Origin: Arthrobacter sp. B2a2-09
Lineage (GTDB): Bacteria; Actinomycetota; Actinomycetes; Actinomycetales; Micrococcaceae
Length of the DNA: 64,000 nucleotides
NCBI RefSeq assembly: GCF_027587375.1
Contig: NZ_JAMXIC010000003.1
Span: 1-64,000 of the forward strand
Direction of reading: 5' to 3'
Every line of letters begins with the position of its first letter. Within the stretch, counting starts at the first letter, position 1. A model generated the notes under the pieces. That model saw nothing but the letters and a program-made list of their open reading frames with translations. It was not told the origin of the DNA and did no database searches. Shown in pieces: positions 1 through 8,055 of this stretch. The position numbers and the translations under genes were made by a program.

Positions 1-971
1 ATGTGGTCAAGGACATCGAGTGTGAGTTCTTCAAGGTCAGCTTCGCTGGCGCCGACGGCGTGCGCGTACATCGCGTATTCATCATTGAGATTGGTCTGAT
101 CCACTGCCGGGTCATCCGTGTTCAAGGAGACACTGATGCCGGCGGACTTCATCGCGGCGATCGGGTTTTCCGGCGAATTCTCCCAGCCGTGATAGAGGCT
201 TGTGGACCAGCACGCCGCGATGTGCATTCCGGACCCGGCAACCCGCGCCATGAGGTCCCGGTCCGAAGCCAACAAGTACGCGTGGTCCAGGCGTTCACAA
301 TGCAGAAGGTCAAGCGTCGTGCCTACGTTCCGCGGCAGCGCCCACTCGCCTGCGTGGGCCGTACGCCGGATCCCATGCTTGCCGGCGAGCCGGAAAGCTT
401 CCTGGAACGCTTCCGGGGGCCCGGTCATCTCATTTGCATCCATTCCGATCCCGACGACTTCATCTCTCGGATTGTCGATCACGGCCTGGACGAGCTGCGT
501 AGCCACGGCAGGTGACTGCTCCCTATTGATCGAGGGGATGAGCCGGCCACCGATGCCGACCTCCTTCTCTGCCTGGCGAAGGCCATCGATGAGCCCATCG
601 ACCATCGCGGAATACGGGGTTGCCCAGAAAGCTCCATGCTGGGTCGGGTTGAAGAAGAGCTCCCGGTACCTGATGTTTGCGTTGGTGAACGCATCGATCT
701 GCGCCTCGTAGGCAACGCGGGCGAAGTCGTCGCGGTCCTTGATCGTGGAGACAACCGTGTCAAGAAGCTGCAGCGACGCTACGGCGTGGGGCTGGTACCG
801 GGGATCATATGAGTCGCCACCGTTCACCAGGAATACCCCGTTCTTCGCGGCAAGCTCGCGCAGGGTTTCGATGCGGAGCGTTCCCGCCAGATGGCAGTGA
901 ATCTCGGCCTTGGGGAGTCCGCTGATAAATCCGGAGCGCACGGGCCGTGCAAGTTGAATCGTGTCTGGCAC
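1..971 (-). CDS. Adenosine deaminase family protein (C-terminus cut by window edge)
   Basis: This is a metal-dependent amidohydrolase of the adenosine/adenine deaminase family, which converts a purine (nucleoside) to its 6-keto form. The first metal-binding HxH lies at residues 25-27 (AEIHCHLAGT). The HAGEW segment near residue 206 supplies a zinc His and the catalytic Glu. A later ERLDHAY supplies the second catalytic His, and SLNTDDP near residue 283 supplies the paired Asp, so every key residue of the family is present. The GTG at 971 is chosen because a GGA-rich ribosome site lies about 10 bases upstream; the nearby ATG is out of frame. About 323 residues are in the window, and family members of about 340-360 residues suggest that only a short tail is missing. 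It diverges from a TetR gene across an inverted repeat, so repression by that regulator is likely. The exact substrate (adenosine, adenine or another purine) cannot be told. Confidence 0.88.
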   Translation of the reverse strand, partial: MPDTIQLARPVRSGFISGLPKAEIHCHLAGTLRIETLRELAAKNGVFLVNGGDSYDPRYQPHAVASLQLLDTVVSTIKDRDDFARVAYEAQIDAFTNANIRYRELFFNPTQHGAFWATPYSAMVDGLIDGLRQAEKEVGIGGRLIPSINREQSPAVATQLVQAVIDNPRDEVVGIGMDANEMTGPPEAFQEAFRLAGKHGIRRTAHAGEWALPRNVGTTLDLLHCERLDHAYLLASDRDLMARVAGSGMHIAACWSTSLYHGWENSPENPIAAMKSAGISVSLNTDDPAVDQTNLNDEYAMYAHAVGASEADLEELTLDVLDH

Positions 972-986
972 TGTCTTCCATTCCTT

Positions 987-1010
987 TTTATTTCATTCGT
1001 ATGAAATAAA
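987..1010. promoter_or_regulatory. Perfect inverted-repeat operator between divergent deaminase and TetR genes
   Basis: TTTATTTCAT and ATGAAATAAA form two perfect 10-base arms around a 4-base centre (TCGT). The element lies just upstream of the deaminase start and about 130 bases upstream of the TetR start, which is the usual place for a TetR-family operator controlling both genes. Binding by the adjacent regulator is inferred from position and symmetry. Confidence 0.65.
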
Positions 1011-1142
1011 TAATCGACCAGACGGCGCGCCTTGTCAATGCCTCACGGGACTCATCTATCCTCAAATCAACATGGTGACCGGCCCGCGGCGCAAGATGCT
1101 GCCGTCCGGCCGCCGTTCAGTTCCCAACATTGTGAGGTGCAG

Positions 1143-1754
1143 GTGCCAAAGATCGTCGATCATCAGAAGCGACGGGCCCGGGTTGCGGAGGTCGTGTGGC
1201 GAATGGTCGGCGAGCAAGGACTCGATGCCGTGACAATGCTTAGCGTCGCCCGCGGCTCGGGGCTGTCCGCGGGAACCATTCAGCACTACTTCGCGAACAA
1301 GAGCGAGCTTGTCCGGCTCGCAATGTCACAGACCTTTGAGCGCACCGACACCCGGCTGGAAGGAATTGCGAACACCAGCCCGGCAATAGATGCTGTACGC
1401 GAAATGGCCTACGCGATCCTTCCGATGGACGATGAACGGCGCAATGACGTCAGCGCCTGGCTCGGATTCGTGGGCAGGCTCGGGGCAGACCCGGCACTGC
1501 TGGAAATGTACCAGGCCTACTATGCGCGGGCACGAGAGAGGTGGTGCGCGGTGCTCCGCGAGGGCGTAACGGACGGCAGCGTCCGCCCCGACATCGACAT
1601 CGCGGCCGAAGCCGACGTCCTGGTTGGCCTTACCGACGGCCTGGCAATGCAAGCCGTCATGGAGGGACTTCCAGTGGAAAGGGTCGAGCAGGCGTTCGAA
1701 GCCTACCTCTCCACCCTTCGGGAAGAACCGACGGTCAGCATCCCCGTCCCCTAG
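1143..1754 (+). CDS. TetR/AcrR family transcriptional regulator (BetI-like)
   Basis: This is a 203-residue one-component repressor. Residues 1-60 carry the TetR helix-turn-helix: an N-terminal basic stretch (VPKIVDHQKRR), helices around AVTMLSVARGSGLSAGTIQHYF, and the typical HYFANKSEL recognition end. The remainder is an all-helical ligand-binding and dimerisation domain resembling the BetI-type C-terminal domain. The GTG at 1143 is preferred to in-frame starts further upstream, because the VPKIVDH opening matches the usual N-terminus of this subgroup and a GAGG-like site precedes it. It is divergent from the purine deaminase gene, with a perfect palindrome between them, so it probably represses that gene and itself in response to a purine-related ligand. 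The ligand is an inference from context only. Confidence 0.88.
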   Translation: MPKIVDHQKRRARVAEVVWRMVGEQGLDAVTMLSVARGSGLSAGTIQHYFANKSELVRLAMSQTFERTDTRLEGIANTSPAIDAVREMAYAILPMDDERRNDVSAWLGFVGRLGADPALLEMYQAYYARARERWCAVLREGVTDGSVRPDIDIAAEADVLVGLTDGLAMQAVMEGLPVERVEQAFEAYLSTLREEPTVSIPVP

Positions 1755-1921
1755 ACGCGCAGAGACCGGCCTCCAACGGCACCCACCAACGGACCCGCCG
1801 CGGCCGGCGTCGAGCTCCGGGCCATCAGCATCCAGAACCGGGCCTCCTTATCGATCCGTTCCTTCTTCGACAACATGCCCAACACCTCACAATAAAAGGG
1901 GTGTTGCAACCGATTGAACTC

Positions 1922-1983
1922 GCCATCGGCTAACGGGCACCAGGGGTGCCATTTAGCGCTGCGAAAATTCCGCCACTTATCGC
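1922..1983 (-). repeat. Spaced direct repeats resembling a decayed IS end
   Basis: Read on the minus strand, GCGATAAGTGGC (1983-1972) and GCGCTAAATGGC (1959-1948) differ at two positions and are followed by a weaker copy (GTTAGCCGATGGC, 1934-1922). Regularly spaced subterminal repeats of this kind occur at IS21-type ends. No transposase remains beside them, so the assignment is tentative. Confidence 0.25.
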
Positions 1984-2086
1984 TGCGAATCACAAGAAAC
2001 GGCGGGATCGAGGCGAGCTGGGGTCGATGTCCGGATAAAGGATCGTTTGATGAGATTCCCGATTAGGAAGCCAGCCCTTCCGCTTC

Positions 2087-2136
2087 TGTGGAGCCCTGCT
2101 GGACCGGGAAGGCCCTTGGGCCGGCAGGACTCCACA
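2087..2136 (-). terminator. Long imperfect hairpin downstream of the beta-helix/lectin gene
   Basis: The 16-base arms at 2087-2102 and 2121-2136 (TGTGGAG.CCTG... and its near complement) pair with one mismatch and one wobble around an 18-base GC-rich loop. It lies 9 bases past the stop of the large minus-strand gene. There is no T-run, so it may act as an RNA 3' end stabiliser or an atypical terminator. Confidence 0.5.
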
Positions 2137-2144
2137 TCCGCGGG

Positions 2145-5100
2145 TTAGCTGCCCGTCGTTGCGAACCAGAGACGGTTGTCGGTTCCTCGAACGAGAACAT
2201 TCACGGTCGAAGACGTGGCAGCGACCGCGGCCGGTGCGCCGGTGAAGGTCGTTCCGGCTGGTGGTGCGGCGAGGGTGGTGTATGAGGACCAGGCCGTGCC
2301 GGTCCAGCTCAACTGCTCCAACGCGCCGTTCGTATCGCGGATGAACACGTCCAGGGTGCCGGAGGCCTTACTGGTTGCGGCCGGGCTGTCGCTAAGGTTC
2401 CCGCCGAGGTCCTCCCACGATATGCCCCATGCTCCGCCGGAGTAGTACTTGTGGAGGAGCTGGTTGCTGGTGCTCCGGATGAAGAGGTCCAGACGGCCGG
2501 AACCCCACGAGGTCACCGCCGGCGCACCGGTGAAAGAGCTGCCGAGATTGGTGAATGCCGACGCGGTCGTGCCGTTCCAGGTTGTCTGCTCGATCCCGGT
2601 TGAGTCGTTCACGAAGACATCCACGGTGCCGGCGGCCTTGCTGGCCGCCGCCGGACTATCGGTGAGGGTCCCGCCGAGGTTGTCCCATCCTGTCTCCCAC
2701 GCACCGCCGGAGTAGGCGCGGTGGTAGAGCTTGTTGTCGGTGCCGCGGACGAACACATCCAACAGCCCCGCACCGGATGAGGCGACCGCCGGGACACCGG
2801 TGAACGTGCCGCCCGTCGGTCCGCCGAGGTTGGTGGACGCCGACCAGGACGAACCATTCCAGGTCGTCTGCTCCAACGCCCCGCTCTGGTCACGGAAGAA
2901 CGCATCCGACGTGCCCGCCGCCTTGCTCGCCACCGCGGGAGCATCGGCCAAGAAGGATGACCACGCGGCGGAGATGGCCCACGTTGTTCCCCATGTGCTG
3001 TTGGCGTAGGAGCGCCGGTACAGGTTTTTGTCAGTGCCACGGACGAACACGTCCAGGGCCCCCGAAGCCGACGAGACCGCGGCCGGTGCACCGGTGAAAG
3101 TGCTGCCGGCCGGTGCGCCGAGGGTGGTGTATGAGGACCAGGCCGTGCCGGTCCAGCTCAACTGCTCCAACGCGCCGTTCGTATCGCGGATGAACACGTC
3201 CAGGGTGCCGGAGGCCTTACTGGTTGCGGCCGGGCTGTCGCTAAGGTTCCCGCCGAGGTCCTCCCACGATATGCCCCATGCTCCGCCGGAGTAGTACTTG
3301 TGGAGGAGCTGGTTGCTGGTGCTCCGGATGAAGAGGTCCAGACGGCCGGAACCCCACGAGGTCACCGCCGGCGCACCGGTGAAAGAGCTGCCGAGATTGG
3401 TGAATGCCGACGCGGTCGTGCCGTTCCAGGTTGTCTGCTCGATCCCGGTTGAGTCGTTCACGAAGACATCCACGGTGCCGGCGGCCTTGCTGGCCGCCGC
3501 CGGACTATCGGTGAGGGTCCCGCCGAGGTTGTCCCATCCTGTCTCCCACGCACCGCCGGAGTAGGCGCGGTGGTAGAGCTTGTTGTCGGTGCCGCGGACG
3601 AACACATCCAACAGCCCCGCACCGGATGAGGCGACCGCCGGGACACCGGTGAACGTGCCGCCCGTCGGTCCGCCGAGGTTGGTGGACGCCGACCAGGACG
3701 AACCATTCCAGGTCGTCTGCTCCAACGCCCCGCTCTGGTCACGGAAGAACGCATCCGACGTGCCCGCCGCCTTGCTCGCCACCGCGGCGGGCCCATCGGC
3801 GGCGGTTCCGCCGCCCGTCGTCCACGGATTGGCGGCGCCGGTGCTGTCGTGATATGCCTCAAACTCGGAAACCATGAAGGTACCCGCACCGCTGGTGATG
3901 TTAAGCCGGAGCTTGGTGGTGTTGACACTGGCGAAGGTGTCGACCTGGCTGACTCCAGGGTAAGCCCCGGTCGTGGCAGTCTGCCAGGCGGCGCCGTCCC
4001 AGTAATCAATCGTGTAGTTGTGGATCCGGGAGCCCCAGACTTTCCCTTCCTGCCAGACCACCCGGTTCACGTCGGTCGCGGAGGGGAAGGCCAAGATCAG
4101 TGTTGCGTTGGTTGCTCCGCTTGCCGCGGCCCAGCGGGACAGGGTGGAACCGTCGATCGCGTTCGCCGCCGAGTAAGCGCTGCTATATTCGCTGCTGCCC
4201 GTCGCTGTGGCTCCGCTGGCCAGGTTGGTTGTCGACGTCGTGGGGTGCAGGCTGCCGGCCCAGTTGTGGACGGTGCCGAAACTGTCCGCCGCATTTGTCT
4301 CCAGGCCCGCCGCGTTGATCACGGCCAGCGCGCCTGCAGGCCATGCCTGCCCGACGACCGTGTCGGTATTGGTGCCGTAGGTGTTGATGGACGAGCAGCA
4401 CGACCTGCTGGTGGTGTTGCTCCAGTTGCCGCTTATGCTGTTGTTTTTTGCCGAGGGGGGCCCCTCATTGACCAGCAGCCAGCTGTTCACTCGATCCACG
4501 ACATTGGAGCTCACGGTGTAGTGCTGGGTGCCATTGTCGAGGTAGATGCCCCGGGCCGAGCCTCCGTCGGGTGAGTTGGCGTAGTAGTTGTTCTTCTCGG
4601 TTGAATTGGGCTGTGACCCTTGCATGTAGACCGCGCCGCCGTCGGACCCTGCCGCCATGAAGTGGTGGACGTAGTTGCCGTCGATCTGGTTATTGGCGGC
4701 GATCGTCGGGGTGGTATAGGTGGTGCTTCCCTTCGTCTCCCCGCCGGGCGTGCCCGGGTCGCCGGGTGTGCCTCCGTCGCCGGTGCCTCCCTGATCGGCC
4801 CAGCCCCAGCCCCAGCCGATTGACATGCCACTGTAGGGGACGTTGGCAATCTCGTTATGGAGCACCTTGAGGGTGTCCACGAAGCCGGCAAAGAGGCCGA
4901 CGCCGCCCTGGAACTCGACGGCCACGTCATGGATGTAGTTGTCCTGCACGGTGATGTCGTGCATCCTGTCAGCGGTGTTCGCGGGCCGTTGGTCCTGCGG
5001 GGTGATGTCACCGATCTGCACGCCGCTGCCGGACACGTCCGAGATACTGTTGCCAAGAACGGTGATGTTGTAGGAGCTTTTCTCCACGTCCAGCCCGGCA

Positions 5101-6287
5101 CCGCCGAGCCGGGCCAGCGTATTGCCCTGGAAGAGCACGTCATTGGCGTACGCGATATCCACCGCGCCGGGGGTGCGAGCGAACTTGTCGCCCAGGGTGG
5201 CTTTGAGCGGAATAGTGGCATCGACGGAGATGAAGTTCGCCTGCGTCTCGGCGAAACCGATACTGGTGCTGGGGCTCGTGCTGGTATCGGAGTTCGGCTG
5301 CAGCCATGTCGCATCCGCGAACGTGATGCCAACGAACTGCAGGTCGTGGACCCGGGCAGCCGTTCCGGTTCCGGCGACGCTGAGCAGCTTCTGAACCCCG
5401 GGCACGGTCACGACCGCGGCCCCGGCCCCGGTCAGGGTTTCGCCAACTTTGGGCTTGTAGTACAGTGCCGGGGTGCTGTCGCCGGCGACGTTTCCGGTCT
5501 TGTCCAAATACCACTGGCCGGGATCAGTAAGCAGCTCATAGGCATTCTCAACATAGGAGATGGTGTTGTTCTGCAGAAATCCGTTGTCGTGTGTGTGGAA
5601 CCAGCACGGGTTCGCCATAGTGACCGTGTTTCCGGAAACAGAGCCGACCGAGCAGCGCGAGTTCGTCCATGCCACGTTGTAGACAAATTCGATTGATCCC
5701 GGGTTCTTGTAAGCCGCCAGCGAGGCCGCGGGTGTTGTGGTGTAACCCGTAGACGTTAGTGTAAAACCTGCCGGATTGAACGCACTCCGGGCCCGCGTGG
5801 CGCGTTGGCCGTTGACATAGATCTGTCGCGTGTCGGTGATCCCTGTGGGAACTGGGGCCTTGTAGATGCCGGTGGTGCCGACAGGGGTCCACCCGGTCAC
5901 GGTCTGTGCACCGCTAAAGACGGGGGGTGCCCCCGCGTCGGCCTGCTGCCACCTGACCTTGAAGCCATCCTGGCCCGAGTCTGCCGGTCCGAACGTCAGC
6001 GGCGTGGTACGTGTGTAGGTGCCCCCGGCCAAGTTCACCACGACGTCCCCGGTCCATGGCCGGGCCAAGGCTCGAACCGCGGCCTGGGCCTGGTCCACGG
6101 AACACGGGCTGGACTGCACACAGGTCCCCGTACCGGTGGGCGAAACGTAAAGCTGGGTTTGGATGGCGGCGTGCGCGGGCGTGGGGGCCGCCAGTCCGGC
6201 GCCGAGGGTTGCAAGGAACGCCGCTAGTATCGCTGCGGCGGGAACGGACCGCCGCGTGGCGGATCTGGACAAGGGAGTGCGGATCAT
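2145..6287 (-). CDS. Secreted beta-helix protein with F5/8C domain and twelve PLL-type lectin repeats
   Basis: This 1380-residue exported protein is probably a glycan-degrading or glycan-binding enzyme. A Tat/Sec-like signal peptide ends at PAHA-A (about residue 40). Residues 41 to about 680 open with the YVSPTGTGTC...ARAL motif and continue as a right-handed parallel beta-helix (repeated N-x-I turns), resembling GH141/GH120-type proteins. A glycine-rich linker lies near residue 530. An F5/8 type C (discoidin, CBM32-like) domain follows at about 690-815 (NLASGATATGSSEYSS...AIDG). The rest is twelve repeats of about 47 residues ending in DVFVRGTDNKLYHR-type strands, typical of the PLL/DUF346 beta-propeller; Photorhabdus PLL binds L-fucose. 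The start is set by AAGGAG seven bases upstream. An AraC-type operator lies 136 bases upstream of the start. Action on fucosylated glycan is inferred from the lectin and from the catabolic operon next door. Confidence 0.85.
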   Translation of the reverse strand: MIRTPLSRSATRRSVPAAAILAAFLATLGAGLAAPTPAHAAIQTQLYVSPTGTGTCVQSSPCSVDQAQAAVRALARPWTGDVVVNLAGGTYTRTTPLTFGPADSGQDGFKVRWQQADAGAPPVFSGAQTVTGWTPVGTTGIYKAPVPTGITDTRQIYVNGQRATRARSAFNPAGFTLTSTGYTTTPAASLAAYKNPGSIEFVYNVAWTNSRCSVGSVSGNTVTMANPCWFHTHDNGFLQNNTISYVENAYELLTDPGQWYLDKTGNVAGDSTPALYYKPKVGETLTGAGAAVVTVPGVQKLLSVAGTGTAARVHDLQFVGITFADATWLQPNSDTSTSPSTSIGFAETQANFISVDATIPLKATLGDKFARTPGAVDIAYANDVLFQGNTLARLGGAGLDVEKSSYNITVLGNSISDVSGSGVQIGDITPQDQRPANTADRMHDITVQDNYIHDVAVEFQGGVGLFAGFVDTLKVLHNEIANVPYSGMSIGWGWGWADQGGTGDGGTPGDPGTPGGETKGSTTYTTPTIAANNQIDGNYVHHFMAAGSDGGAVYMQGSQPNSTEKNNYYANSPDGGSARGIYLDNGTQHYTVSSNVVDRVNSWLLVNEGPPSAKNNSISGNWSNTTSRSCCSSINTYGTNTDTVVGQAWPAGALAVINAAGLETNAADSFGTVHNWAGSLHPTTSTTNLASGATATGSSEYSSAYSAANAIDGSTLSRWAAASGATNATLILAFPSATDVNRVVWQEGKVWGSRIHNYTIDYWDGAAWQTATTGAYPGVSQVDTFASVNTTKLRLNITSGAGTFMVSEFEAYHDSTGAANPWTTGGGTAADGPAAVASKAAGTSDAFFRDQSGALEQTTWNGSSWSASTNLGGPTGGTFTGVPAVASSGAGLLDVFVRGTDNKLYHRAYSGGAWETGWDNLGGTLTDSPAAASKAAGTVDVFVNDSTGIEQTTWNGTTASAFTNLGSSFTGAPAVTSWGSGRLDLFIRSTSNQLLHKYYSGGAWGISWEDLGGNLSDSPAATSKASGTLDVFIRDTNGALEQLSWTGTAWSSYTTLGAPAGSTFTGAPAAVSSASGALDVFVRGTDKNLYRRSYANSTWGTTWAISAAWSSFLADAPAVASKAAGTSDAFFRDQSGALEQTTWNGSSWSASTNLGGPTGGTFTGVPAVASSGAGLLDVFVRGTDNKLYHRAYSGGAWETGWDNLGGTLTDSPAAASKAAGTVDVFVNDSTGIEQTTWNGTTASAFTNLGSSFTGAPAVTSWGSGRLDLFIRSTSNQLLHKYYSGGAWGISWEDLGGNLSDSPAATSKASGTLDVFIRDTNGALEQLSWTGTAWSSYTTLAAPPAGTTFTGAPAAVAATSSTVNVLVRGTDNRLWFATTGS
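2270..3787 (-). repeat. 849-bp-spaced near-exact internal duplication in the lectin region
   Basis: Bases 2270-2938 recur with no difference that I can see by eye at 3119-3787, an offset of 849 bases or exactly 283 codons. Each copy encodes most of a six-blade block of PLL-type repeats. Such identity within a gene, including silent positions, means a recent duplication or ongoing gene conversion. The region could also be mis-assembled, since short reads would not span it. Confidence 0.9.
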
Positions 6288-6422
6288 TGGATACTCCTTA
6301 CTCGGTGGACAGCGAAGCTGCCGGCGACGAATGTTCGCAGCCCTGCTGCTTGACTTAGGGCGTCGCGTTTGCCTGGCGGCCTGCGGAAGATCGCTTCTCC
6401 ACCCCGCCTAGCAGTGTGAGTC

Positions 6423-6479
6423 ACGTTACAGTTCAGCGTTTCTGGTTATGAGGACAAAACGATTGAATATCTGGACAAA
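6423..6479 (-). promoter_or_regulatory. AraC-type operator/promoter A (drives the beta-helix/lectin gene)
   Basis: On the minus strand, two TTTGTCC half-sites begin exactly 21 bases apart (6479-6473 and 6458-6452), the first followed by AGATATTC. After 23 bases comes the hexamer TAACGT (6428-6423) and then GACTCAC. The downstream half-site abuts the -35 position, the arrangement used by AraC/XylS-type activators. The gene starting at 6287 lies downstream. Three other sites in the locus share this architecture. Confidence 0.75.
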
Positions 6480-6615
6480 CCGATGATTGCCACCCTGACA
6501 TTGGCCGCGCCGTCGCGGAGTCCACGGCCGGCCGGCGGGGACGCATCGCCACCGGCCGCTCGGCCACGCTCGGAACAGTTGCCGATGCGGCCCGCCGCTC
6601 CCTAGACGCCGATGC

Positions 6616-6828
6616 CAGCGCGTGTCGGGGCTCAAGAAAGGTAACCCGGCGTGCCTTGACAGTGGTTTCGGGCAAGCCAAAGCAGCCCGTCGATGGTTCC
6701 CAGTGGATGAGCGGTTCGCGGCGGTAGGCGCGGTGGTCAATCCATAGTCCGAAATAGGCGCACCCGTGCGACCGGCCCAGCCTCTGCTCCACGCCGCCGG
6801 AGCGCACAAGAACGCCGTCAAAAACGGG
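6616..6828 (-). pseudogene. Remnant of an aldose-epimerase-like gene
   Basis: Translated on the minus strand, this stretch matches the C-terminal part of the intact gene at 8056-8943. Shared motifs are PVFD..LVR.GG, YFG.W.D..AY.REP, EPSTG.F and ARRV..LEP. About 60% of the 71 residues agree by eye. The N-terminal two thirds are absent and the similarity ends abruptly, so no functional product is expected. Intact gene and remnant are each followed in the same orientation by one AraC-type operator (B and A respectively), which suggests a duplicated gene-plus-operator unit that has decayed. Confidence 0.7.
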
Positions 6829-7114
6829 CAGGCCTCCCTGATCCACCGGCCCGCAAACCACCCCAATGGACACGGATCAGGCCGCCGTCCAACAGATCCA
6901 ACGGGCGCAACCAGACACCCGCATTAAGAGACCGACCCGGGGACTCTCAATGCCCGCCGCCGGCCACAACCTGGCATGGGCCCGAGGAGGCGAAGACCCG
7001 GTTGAACCGGTCCGCATCAACGCGCTTCCCGCGCAGAAATTAGTCCTTCCACGAAGGGCCGGATGGACTGGACTGCCACCGAGGGTCCAGCCAGAGCCCG
7101 TTGCGGCCTGGGAT
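6829..7114. other. Gene-poor stretch between epimerase remnant and small ORF
   Basis: I see no supportable gene on either strand, although several open frames occur by chance in this GC-rich DNA. The stretch may be decayed sequence from the duplication that left the epimerase remnant. Confidence 0.4.
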
Positions 7115-7354
7115 CTACAGGACGTGGACCCTCACTCCGGGAACTTTCTCTACGATGCGGCGCAGGGTCACGCCGTTCTGTTTGAGCCAGAGAACCAGCC
7201 CATCAAAGGTGACGTCGTCGACAATGCCCGCGTCCGCGACCACGCCATGGAACTCAATCTCCACGTTCAGTCCCGTCAGCAGATTCCAGGTGGTGTCGGT
7301 AGGAGGTTGGCGGGTCTGGAGTGAGGGAACATCAAAATCCTCGGTGAGGGGCAT
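7115..7354 (-). CDS. Small hypothetical protein (79 residues) at the end of the fucose-locus gene series
   Basis: I do not recognise the family. The product is a 79-residue soluble protein with no signal peptide or membrane segment. It contains regular hydrophobic patterns (LNVEIEFHGVVADAG, LVLWLKQNGVTLRRIV) that look like a small alpha/beta fold rather than chance translation. The ATG is preceded by GGAAAGGA at a good distance, which supports it as a real start. Operator B lies about 240 bases upstream on the same strand, so it is probably transcribed by the AraC regulator, with a long leader. It could also be a truncated piece of a longer gene, given the decayed sequence around it. Confidence 0.5.
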   Translation of the reverse strand: MPLTEDFDVPSLQTRQPPTDTTWNLLTGLNVEIEFHGVVADAGIVDDVTFDGLVLWLKQNGVTLRRIVEKVPGVRVHVL

Positions 7355-7593
7355 GGAGTGTCCTTTCCTCGTTTAGCCGAAAGCGTGGCGGACGTTCGGT
7401 GTTCTTCAACCCATAAATCCGCTGAAACATCAGCACGATCATGGTGGAATCACATGGTTTGGGGCCGCGGCCACCCCGGGGACGGTGCATCCCGTGTGCG
7501 ATCCTTTCGGTCACGGGCCCCTGCCTGGCTCATGGTCTCGTCGTTGCCTTGCGGCCTGGGGCGGACCACTTCGTCAACGTGAATCCGTGACTT

Positions 7594-7651
7594 ACGTTAC
7601 AGTCCGGCGCCGTCCGGCCGGCAGGACAAAACCGTTGAATATCTGGACAAA
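7594..7651 (-). promoter_or_regulatory. AraC-type operator/promoter B
   Basis: On the minus strand, two TTTGTCC half-sites begin 21 bases apart (7651-7645 and 7630-7624), the first continuing AGATATTCAAC. A 24-base gap leads to TAACGT (7599-7594) and then AAGTCAC. This is the closest match to operator A. The nearest downstream start is the small ORF at 7354, so either the leader is about 240 bases long or a gene between has decayed. Confidence 0.75.
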
Positions 7652-8055
7652 ACACTGGTGGGGGCCGCATGGCGCGCCGGGGATCCGCACCCGGCGCGCA
7701 CACCCACGCAAGCGTGGCCCTTGACCGGGCACTTCGGCTCTGCTCTTGACCGATGCAGGGCCCGACGGCTTTGTTGTGGCCCACAGTGTTATGACCTACT
7801 GTGCGATGACGCGGGTGGGTCCAACGCGCACATCGTCCCGCCATGGGTGATGATTGCCGACTCCAACCTGGATCAATCGAAACGGGTGGGGGCTCCCCGG
7901 CATTTCAGTCCGGGTTCTCCGCCATCCGGGGAGCAGTTCAAAAGGCGACTCGGTCGGGGGTCGCTCTTGCGCGGAAAACGTGGAATTGTCGGCCAGATAT
8001 CAATTGGTCAATTCCAGGGGGTCGTGTCGCGCGGTGATGGGTGGTTCTGGGCAGC
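7652..8055. other. Gene-poor stretch, possible decayed coding
   Basis: No intact gene is recognised. On the plus strand, protein-like segments (ASVALDRALRLC, then GPDGFVVAHSVMTYC in another frame, about 7710-7805) could be one frameshifted remnant, but I cannot name it. A CCAGATAT motif near 7993 looks like part of an AraC half-site but lacks a second half-site and a -10. Confidence 0.35.

Larger units (their letters stand above)
1755..2144. other. Gene-poor stretch with a weak hairpin and possible IS-end repeats
   Basis: No convincing gene is seen in these 390 bases. A 7-bp hairpin (CAACACC/GGTGTTG, 1880-1906) may end the TetR transcript. On the minus strand an open frame of 80 codons (1993 to 1751) has no recognisable domain. 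Three related 12-13-base motifs at 1922, 1948 and 1972, spaced 24-26 bases, look like the repeated ends of some insertion sequences; see the separate entry. Confidence 0.4.

Noticed and set aside
1751..1993. 80-codon minus-strand open frame downstream of the TetR gene
   Set aside because: No family resemblance or ribosome site; it runs into the IS-end-like repeats.
2021..2052. Plus-strand TGTCCGGATAAAGGATCGTTT resembling half of the AraC operator
   Set aside because: The second half-site reads TTTGATG and there is no TAnnnT hexamer at the expected distance; no plus-strand gene follows.
3849..6227. Long plus-strand open frames opposite the beta-helix gene
   Set aside because: They are antisense frames of a high-GC coding region whose minus-strand translation has clear domains and a signal peptide.
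7986..8015. TCGGCCAGATAT...ATTCC resembling the AraC operator near the epimerase stop
   Set aside because: The second half-site is poor, no -10 follows, and the plus strand has no gene downstream.
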